Assembly (NCBI GenBank): GCA_947652115.1
Contig: OX393565.1
Coordinates: forward strand, 17,333,253-17,397,252
Reading direction: 5' to 3'
Source: Blastomussa wellsi
Taxonomy: Eukaryota; Cnidaria; Anthozoa; Scleractinia; Plerogyridae
DNA: 64,000 nt
Part shown: in pieces, positions 60,001-64,000 of the stretch
Position numbering within the stretch: position 1 is the first letter of the stretch
Layout: each line of letters opens with the position of its first letter
The notes under the pieces: model-generated
What the model was told of the DNA's origin: nothing
Databases searched by the model: none
The model's input: the letters and a program-made list of their open reading frames with translations, nothing else
Program-made: the position numbers and the translations under genes

Positions 60001-61317
60001 AGAGTCGCCGAAGAAACCACGATGGCATAGGTCGCAGACAAGAGAGGGTTGTGGGAACGTACCGGGTGGAAGATCAGCTTTGGCCGAGGTAAAGTCCGGG
60101 CACTTGGTCTTCTCGCAAGAACGGCACCACTTGCCTTTGCAGGGATGATGGTCGATGTCGTCCACGTTGTAGCCTCGATCGCAGTCGTGGCAGTAATACG
60201 AACGCGACAGGAACCCACCGTACGAGTTGCACCCGTGGTAGTGGTGGTCGACCTTGAGGAGGAGAATCTGTTTGGGGGCAGACGGTCCCGCGTAGACGAT
60301 GCAGTGGGGTTTGTCCACGGACATGACCTTGATCTGGTATCCAGGAAGAACCGCTTGAAACTTTTGGAGTTCGGCAATACCGCAAGGGCCTTCGGGTACA
60401 CCGGCCAGTCGGTGTAAGTCTTTAGCAAGACGGGTCTGGATGGGACGGCCTCTTCTCAAGTTCTCGTAGTTTGAACTACGAGGCCCCTCGTCTGCGCGGG
60501 CACGCATGGTGACGATGGCTCTGGCACAACACAACTCGTCTTCGTTTTTGACCACGACGACAGACTCTTTTCGCGCCAACAATTTTTCCACCACTTCACG
60601 CCCAGGTTTGTACTTTTTACCATGACCACTACCTCGACCAGGGGTACGGATGAAGGTGGTCTCCACGGTGAAAGAGTCATCCGCTTCAAACTGTTGGTTG
60701 GAGTTGAGTTTGGCCGAGAGGGAATGGAGATACATGTCCAATCGATCACTGCCATCCTCGAACTCCTCCACGGTGAAAGATGTGGACTGGAACGCGTGCG
60801 TGAAAGCGTTTGACTGCAGTGTGAAGTGCAGAGTGGAATGGGGCTGTAAGGTGGAGTCCGAGGCGATCTGGTGACGAATGGTTCTTCGTAGGGCTTCGGT
60901 CACTTCGCGACCCAAATCGTCGCGAGGCGTCGGGTCCCGGTTTTGGCGGAGCGTAGCCTGGAACCGTTGGCGGTCGAGGACTTGGCGCCAGTTCCTGCGC
61001 GGTCCCACGGGACGTAGCTGAAAATCCAGCAATGGCGGACCGCCACCCACTTGTTTTTGTTGTTCATCGTTCAACATGGCTGCGAGGGAAGGATCGTGAA
61101 CCCATTCGTCGTCGTCGTCAGATAAAGATCTTTTTCGTTCGTTCCTAAAGGAACGGGCCGAAGCCAAAGGAATGTCGTTCCTAAAGGAACGGGCCGAAGC
61201 CAAAGGATTGTCGTTCCTAAAGGAACGGGCCGAAGCCGGAACAGAACTAGAACGCGAAGGTCGCCCAACCTTTTGACGGGAAGGACTCAATGATCTGGAA
61301 CGTGGTCTGGAAGACAT
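57019..61317 (-). CDS. Protein-primed family B DNA polymerase (Polinton/adintovirus type)
   Basis: 1432 residues, one intact frame, replicating the linear element. Order: Arg/Ser-rich N-terminus with three ASARSFRN repeats (about 28-62); conserved helical part; Cys/His clusters near 365-510 (CHDCDRGYN, HHPCKGKWCRSCEKTKC) that look like zinc binding; exonuclease motifs Exo I YADYE (about 554), Exo II NFKGYD (about 618), Exo III YCVSD (about 745). An inserted Vsr/restriction-fold-like segment EFHGCLWHGC lies near 873. Polymerase motifs: A DVTSLYP (about 988), B KLMLNSFWGKFGE (about 1177), C YFDTDS (about 1268). All catalytic acids seem present. The first Met lies 50 bp below a TATA-like box. 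It shares a bidirectional promoter with the plus-strand gene. Adintovirus and Polinton enzymes cannot be told apart from this alone. Confidence 0.92.
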   Translation of the reverse strand: MSSRPRSRSLSPSRQKVGRPSRSSSVPASARSFRNDNPLASARSFRNDIPLASARSFRNERKRSLSDDDDEWVHDPSLAAMLNDEQQKQVGGGPPLLDFQLRPVGPRRNWRQVLDRQRFQATLRQNRDPTPRDDLGREVTEALRRTIRHQIASDSTLQPHSTLHFTLQSNAFTHAFQSTSFTVEEFEDGSDRLDMYLHSLSAKLNSNQQFEADDSFTVETTFIRTPGRGSGHGKKYKPGREVVEKLLARKESVVVVKNEDELCCARAIVTMRARADEGPRSSNYENLRRGRPIQTRLAKDLHRLAGVPEGPCGIAELQKFQAVLPGYQIKVMSVDKPHCIVYAGPSAPKQILLLKVDHHYHGCNSYGGFLSRSYYCHDCDRGYNVDDIDHHPCKGKWCRSCEKTKCPDFTSAKADLPPGTFPQPSLVCDLCHRGFFGDSCYNSHLQGTKTLRSLCDVKKKCLSCCKTYDAASKEKKRGRSRRKHKCGWDRCRFCEKEVELASHKCYIQPLDPEEDEPKLMKIPLVEVGTRGIVKMDEDGQAWVEKPQPLFVYADYEAVTDTDGVQTPILVCAEPEDEDDTLSFYGPSCTADLMEHLDGLTIDEYGDTRKVICVFHNFKGYDGMFVLKYLYDTHRTVENQINIGTKVLSISTGDIKFVDSLCFLPFPLSAFPDTFGITEQCKGFFPHLFNTADHQDYEGPMPPADTYDPEGMSAKVKAAFETWYADKVANDYHFVLKTEMEAYCVSDVKLLKAGCQKFQGEFEEKAEFNPMEKCITIASACNRYWRKKQLPNNTVAVEPPNGWHGATSNQSIKALKWLAWQEHRLRTNASPSCQHQGDRIRHAHNGGEVRVFTPAHSYLVDGFDALTNTVYEFHGCLWHGCLTCFPSRHQQSNVSDRTFGELHEDTKAKEDILFRQGYNLVIVWECEWDKMVKTDTALQTFLSTIQVEEPLQPRDAFFGGRTNAVSLHSCVDKIQERIKYVDVTSLYPWVNKYAEYPVGHPTVISNPEDQNIASYFGMAKVTVLPPYELFHPVLPYRCGGKLVFPLCRSCVETEMPKPFADRSCVCSHTDEERMLTGTWCTPELVKAVEMGYTIITIHEVWHFPSEQRKTGLFANYVNTWLKAKQESAGYPRGVTTPQQQQEYVANYEEHEGISLDPPLITKNPGRKATAKLMLNSFWGKFGENLDKPTTVAISTPAALFEAVSNPLWNIRQIRICNDEVLEVVYTNMASNQVDNGKTNVFVAAFTTCWARLKLYYYLEKLTTQVIYFDTDSVVYKWKPGLVDIPLGDYLGDMTDELEDHRRPDDYITEFVSGGPKNYGFVSDQGQVCCKVRGFSLKSVRGSAQLNYEILKRNLLEELTDPQGDRRDVEVTNPHFFTRDPATKRLKVSPRTKQYGIVFDKRVVDFETFTSYPYGYKHDLDEHDVEMAELLCNL
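61141..61237 (-). repeat. 36-bp coding tandem repeat in the polymerase N-terminus
   Basis: Two full units (61141-61176, 61177-61212) and a third partial unit, each containing the palindrome GTTCCTAAAGGAAC and encoding ASARSFRN plus a variable DxPL linker. Confidence 0.92.
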
Positions 61318-61354
61318 CGCGAGATCTGAGGTTTTTTGAATTACGCGCCCTTCG

Positions 61355-61560
61355 TTCGCGCCTCTTATACTTTTCTAACGGATCGAAAGGCACCAATCAC
61401 AACGAGGATCGAAAGGCGCCAATCGGTGCTTGTCTCCATTGTTTGACTACAAATACCCCCTACCCCCCCACCCCCCCACCCCTCATTCCATGTCTAACCT
61501 TGTCTGACCTTGTCACCGATTGGTGCATTTCGATCCGACCAAAAAGTATAAAAGGCGTGA
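61355..61560. promoter_or_regulatory. Bidirectional promoter between polymerase and spliced gene
   Basis: Two opposed TATA boxes: TATAAAAGG at 61548-61556 facing right and, on the minus strand, AGTATAAGAGG at about 61361-61371 facing left. Between them are GATCGAAAGGCACCAATC (61381), GATCGAAAGGCGCCAATC (61408) and an inverted form GATTGGTGCATTTCGATC (61518), each with a CCAAT box, plus a C-rich tract (61456-61482). The symmetry suggests one factor controls both directions. Confidence 0.72.
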
Positions 61561-61627
61561 ACGTGGGCAAATTCAAACTTGTCCGCTCGTCGAGTCGATT
61601 TTAGTCTGTGTGTATTTCTGCCTTGAA

Positions 61628-61947
61628 ATGGAAAATCAAAAGACCTCCGGTAAAGAAATAACGGGAAATAGAAGCAACTTAACAGCAGAGCAGAGGAAAG
61701 CGTTGTTTTTTCGGTACTATTTATTCATTCTCCCTGACGAGCTGTTAGAAATGATCCGACGATACGTCGTAAGTTTTTATCGTTGTTGTTGTTGTCGTTT
61801 ACCGTTTTGGTTTGTTTTTAATCCTCGTGTTTTGTTGTTGTTACAGTATGCTCAAAAGATCAGAGAGAGGAACGAGATTGGATGGCAGAAGATCAATGCG
61901 ATGGTTAATTACTTGAATCCGGAACCCAAGAGGGATTCACTTGGAAC
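61628..61947 (+). CDS. Constant exons (1 and 2) of a gene with alternative terminal exons
   Basis: Exon 1 (61628-61768, 47 codons, MENQKTSGKE...) and exon 2 (61847-61947, 33 codons plus 2 nt) join across a 78-bp intron with GTAAGT and TTGTTGTTACAG borders. The 80-residue constant part has a helical LPDELLEMIRRYV and YAQKIRERNEIGW and no domain I recognise. Exon 2 ends in ...GGA-AC^GTACGT, phase 2, and AC plus any base codes Thr, so any acceptor base keeps the sequence. Intron 1 is a multiple of three without a stop, so its retention would add 26 residues. Retention of intron 2 gives a short YVCKFHTCAG tail. TATA box 72 bp upstream of the ATG. Confidence 0.72.
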
Positions 61948-62022
61948 GTACGTTTGTAAATTTCATACTTGCGCTGGCTAAGGGTTTCCGTAGAACTACA
62001 CTATTTTTTTATTTTGTTGTAG

Positions 62023-62305
62023 AATTGCCAAAAGTCGAACAGAGGGGCCCTGGTCGTTTTTCGAATGGTATCCGTGGTCTAGCGCCTTGCTGTTTCATGT
62101 CGAGAAAGATCGACACGATAATGACTTTTTGATATTTTTTCCAGCATGGATGATCGAACCCCGTTATGTATACAGAGACCGTCGTTTACTCGACTGTATT
62201 AGATCTATTAGGACACCACGTTTTCGTAGGCACAAATTGACTTTTTCCCACGTGGGATACACTCTCAGATTTTGTAGAAAAGTGTTTTTAATTTTTCCCC
62301 GTTGA
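62023..62305 (+). CDS. Alternative terminal exon T1
   Basis: Acceptor TTTTGTTGTAG^A. In phase it adds 94 residues (TIAKSRTEGPW... to FLIFPR) before a TGA. Rich in Arg, Phe and Trp, with no CxxC pair. The longest alternative tail. Confidence 0.6.
62145..62202 (+). CDS. Alternative terminal exon T2, nested in T1
   Basis: Acceptor TATTTTTTCCAG^C gives Thr then 18 residues (MDDRTPLCIQ...) in a frame other than T1, ending TAG. The weakest member of the set. Confidence 0.35.
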
Positions 62306-62314
62306 TTTTTTCAG

Positions 62315-62459
62315 AACCAGCCGTCTAGTCGGTGTGATGTATCGTTGGTCTGACATGTTGCTTTGTCAAAAGTGTGACCGCGAGTACGATTATCGCCGTT
62401 ACAATGAAAGTTTTCGTCGTTATTACTGCCCTGGATGTCATAAACTTTTTTTAACTTGA
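62315..62459 (+). CDS. Alternative terminal exon T3, zinc-ribbon-like
   Basis: Acceptor GATTTTTTCAG^A. Adds 48 residues with LLCQKCDREYDY and YYCPGCHKLF: two CxxC pairs 21 residues apart, a zinc-ribbon-like arrangement. Ends TGA. Confidence 0.65.
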
Positions 62460-62479
62460 ATTATTATACTTTTTTTCAG

Positions 62480-62609
62480 AATCTGTCGATCTAATGTTTT
62501 CGCTTACGGCTTGATGTTCTGGTGTCCAAACTGCGAATATTATAGTGTTTTCATGAACTTTCTTGGCGAGATTTTTTATTGTTGTGGTTGTAACGCGAAC
62601 CTCATTTGA
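62480..62609 (+). CDS. Alternative terminal exon T4, zinc-ribbon-like
   Basis: Acceptor CTTTTTTTCAG^A. Adds 43 residues (ICRSNVFAYGLMFWCPNC...FYCCGCNANLI). CxxC pairs as in T3. Followed at once by GAGATGTAAATAGAGTG, a weak poly(A)-like hexamer. Near-duplicate of T6. Confidence 0.68.
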
Positions 62610-62641
62610 GATGTAAATAGAGTGTTTTTCTTTTTTCCTAG

Positions 62642-62708
62642 GTTGTCTTGCGGTTGCTCGATACCTGTACGACATTTACTGTACTTGTTCGATCGAATCC
62701 CGTTTTGA
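62642..62708 (+). CDS. Alternative terminal exon T5
   Basis: Acceptor TTTTTTCCTAG^G. Adds 22 residues (LSCGCSIPVRHLLYLFDRIPF), then TGA. A single CxC. AATAAA at 62752-62757. Confidence 0.55.
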
Positions 62709-62751
62709 ATTTAGACCATCGTTTTTTGCTGTATACATAGATTGAGATGTA

Positions 62752-62757
62752 AATAAA
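62752..62757 (+). terminator. Poly(A) signal after T5
   Basis: AATAAA in GATGTAAATAAAGTG, the same context as after T6 and, as AATAGA, after T4. Confidence 0.6.
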
Positions 62758-62812
62758 GTGTTGTCTTGCTGTTGCTCGACCCACTTTTTATACTACCTTG
62801 ATTTTTTTTCAG

Positions 62813-62942
62813 AATGCGTCGATCTAATGTTTTCATGTATGGGTTGATGTTCTGGTGTCCAAACTGTGAATATGATACTGTTTTCATGAACTTTCTTGGC
62901 GAGCGTTTTTATTGTGGTGATTGTAACACGAACGTCATTTGA
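62813..62942 (+). CDS. Alternative terminal exon T6, zinc-ribbon-like
   Basis: Acceptor ATTTTTTTTCAG^A. Adds 43 residues (MRRSNVFMYGLMFWCPNC...FYCGDCNTNVI). About 80% identical to T4. AATAAA at 62949-62954 lies just after the TGA. Confidence 0.68.
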
Positions 62943-62948
62943 GATGTA

Positions 62949-62954
62949 AATAAA
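62949..62954 (+). terminator. Poly(A) signal after T6
   Basis: AATAAA 7 bp after the stop codon. Confidence 0.65.
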
Positions 62955-62975
62955 GTGTTTTTTTATTTTTCCTAG

Positions 62976-63150
62976 GTTTTACGTCACTACACATTACCCA
63001 TTGCGATTTCGATTTCGGTTATTTTGTAAAGATTGTAAACGTTACAAGATTTGTGTGTATCCCACTAGTATGCATCCCACTTGTTTGTATCGCACTTGGA
63101 TGTATTGTTTGATCTGTGAAAGAGAAATCGACATTAAAGCTTTTTTGTAA
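62976..63150 (+). CDS. Alternative terminal exon T7, zinc-ribbon-like
   Basis: Acceptor TTTTTCCTAG^G. Adds 58 residues (FYVTTHYPLRFRF...LFCKDCKRYKI...MYCLICEREIDIKAFL) with CKDC and CLIC pairs. ATTAAA at 63132 lies inside the coding end. The 3' segment is repeated at 63199-63241. Confidence 0.65.
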
Positions 63151-63253
63151 ATGTCTAAGATTACTTTAGTCGATTGTTTATTTTGTATCCCATATTGATT
63201 GAACTGTGAAAGAGAAAAAGACATTAAAGCTTTTTTGTAAAAAATTTACCCAG

Positions 63254-63431
63254 GTATTGCAGACTCGATTGGGATGTGCTCCTACCCTTTGGTGCCCAAG
63301 AGAACTGGAAAAACAGACTTCGCGCCGTAATACCCCCTTGCCATTGCCAATTGTTTGAGATGACTTTTAGAATCGACTTGTGGTGCGCGTGGTACGCGTG
63401 GAAAATCTTGCACTGTTGTGAAACCCTGTAA
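63254..63431 (+). CDS. Alternative terminal exon T8, ends in LxCxE
   Basis: Acceptor AAATTTACCCAG^G. Adds 59 residues (YCRLDWDVLLPFGAQ...) ending KILHCCETL and TAA, with LHCCE matching the LxCxE retinoblastoma-binding pattern and a PPCHC cluster. AATAAA at 63456-63461 follows 25 bp later, the strongest poly(A) site of the gene. Confidence 0.62.
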
Positions 63432-63455
63432 ATTGTTTTGAAATGCTTTTAATGC

Positions 63456-63461
63456 AATAAA
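63456..63461 (+). terminator. Poly(A) signal after T8
   Basis: AATAAA in GCAATAAAAGAAC, just before the end of the convergent minus-strand gene at 63472. Confidence 0.7.
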
Positions 63462-63471
63462 AGAACAAAGG

Positions 63472-64000
63472 TTATTTACAAGTGTGTGTCTTCATCCATA
63501 ACCAAAACGCGTGACATTCTACCATGCTACAATGGGCCCTAGTACAATTAAAATGAAAACCGCAATCGGGTAAGGGTTCTACAATCGTTTCTAACACTCG
63601 TTCGAATTTCGGACAACCGTAGTCTTCTAAATTTAAACTGGGAATGTTCAGTTCGTTTAACAAGTCTCTTTCCACGTGACCACCCTTGTAAGCCACCACG
63701 TCACACCCGCGAAACCTGTGACGCGAGTAAAGTTCCAACAGTTCGTCTTTTACTTTGAATTGAGGGAGGGCCTTTTCGTATTTCGTGGGAGAAAACGTCA
63801 ATCCGTGCACGTTGTATTTCACGTACCAGGCCGTCCTCTTGTCTTTGGGGGATAACGCGTCCCAAGGGACGGGAGGGTAAAAGGCCACTCGTCCGTATTC
63901 CCCATTCCACGCGTGATAACCCAGTTCCCTCACGGCAAAGTTGTCTTCTACGCGAAAGCCTTCCAAGTCCAAAACCATGCACACCTCAGCGTCTGTAAGG
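63472..64000 (-). CDS. DnaQ/RNase H-fold-like protein, 5' end outside window
   Basis: At least 170 residues, open to the right edge (reads LTDAEVCMVLDLEGF). DLEGF with FAVRELGY, KDKRTAWYVKYNVHGL, VVAYKGGHVERDLLNEL, IPSLNLEDYGCPKF and the ending HCSMVECHAFWLW match a family of unnamed animal proteins found near mobile elements. The Asp/Glu pattern (D-x-E, then a D, then H with E) resembles DEDD exonucleases. The role is unknown; processing of element DNA is a guess. CCTTACAG just before the visible frame could be a splice acceptor at 63993. Confidence 0.65.
   Translation of the reverse strand, partial: LTDAEVCMVLDLEGFRVEDNFAVRELGYHAWNGEYGRVAFYPPVPWDALSPKDKRTAWYVKYNVHGLTFSPTKYEKALPQFKVKDELLELYSRHRFRGCDVVAYKGGHVERDLLNELNIPSLNLEDYGCPKFERVLETIVEPLPDCGFHFNCTRAHCSMVECHAFWLWMKTHTCK

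Larger units (their letters stand above)
56588..64000. mobile_element. Polinton/adintovirus-like element, left part, runs off window
   Basis: Array homology stops at 56587 and the new sequence begins AGTAGTATAAG; Polinton termini start with AG. The hallmark gene is a protein-primed family B DNA polymerase, with a DnaQ-like protein and a compact spliced gene. Integrase, ATPase, protease and capsid genes expected of a full element are not in view and may lie to the right. If it is an integrated element, AATGAT (56582-56587) is the candidate 6-bp target duplication. Confidence 0.72.

Noticed and set aside
57055..60874. Many open frames on both strands across the polymerase gene (for example 58573-59073 plus, 59946-60428 minus)
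   Set aside because: They are shadows of the GC-rich 1432-codon frame with no motifs of their own.

Overview
This window is nuclear DNA of an animal, most likely an anthozoan cnidarian (stony coral or sea-anemone type). The reasons are spliced transposase genes, an intronless rhodopsin-class GPCR of the kind expanded in cnidarians, and dense nesting of DIRS, gypsy, L1-like, CR1/L2-like, Harbinger, Penelope and Polinton/adintovirus-like elements. No bacterial operon, rRNA gene or CRISPR array is present.

Layout. 1-5.1 kb: a broken DIRS retrotransposon on the minus strand, with 46-bp inverted termini. 5.8-6.3 kb: a MITE with TA duplication. 6.4-9.2 kb: an internally deleted gypsy-type LTR element with intact LTRs and a 5-bp target duplication, inserted in a decayed L1-like element (to 10.7 kb). 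11-15.8 kb: small repeats and MITEs around one apparently intact GPCR gene (13004-13942). 15.8-18.9 kb: no recognised gene, bracketed by a 25-bp perfect inverted repeat. 19.1-24.3 kb: a CR1/L2-like element on the minus strand, split by an apparently intact PIF/Harbinger transposon that carries a spliced transposase and a Myb/SANT partner gene.

25.2-56.6 kb: the main structure, a tandem array of sixteen 295-nt signal recognition particle RNA (7SL) genes, all on the plus strand, at 1.89-2.13 kb spacing. Each has the SRP9/14-binding Alu domain, the helix 6 GGAG loop, the helix 8 GGAA loop (changed in one copy) and a T6-T7 pol III terminator. The genes fall into two sequence classes (11 canonical, 5 variant) that differ at the SRP54-binding loop and in helix 5. 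The array shows higher-order duplication (about 3.94 kb and 5.93 kb blocks), piggyBac-like TTAA MITEs with filled and empty sites, and a Penelope fragment with a hammerhead-ribozyme-like core. The 85-, 82-, 77-, 72- and 70-codon open frames that recur here are not genes.

56.6-64 kb: the array stops mid-spacer at the start of a Polinton/adintovirus-like element that runs off the window. It carries a 1432-aa protein-primed family B DNA polymerase (minus strand). Through a compact bidirectional promoter it also drives a plus-strand gene whose two constant exons can splice to at least eight alternative terminal exons, all in the same phase. Four of these encode small zinc-ribbon-like CxxC tails and one ends in an LxCxE motif. 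A DnaQ/RNase H-fold-like protein lies at the right edge. The alternative-exon gene and the two-class SRP RNA array are the most novel observations.
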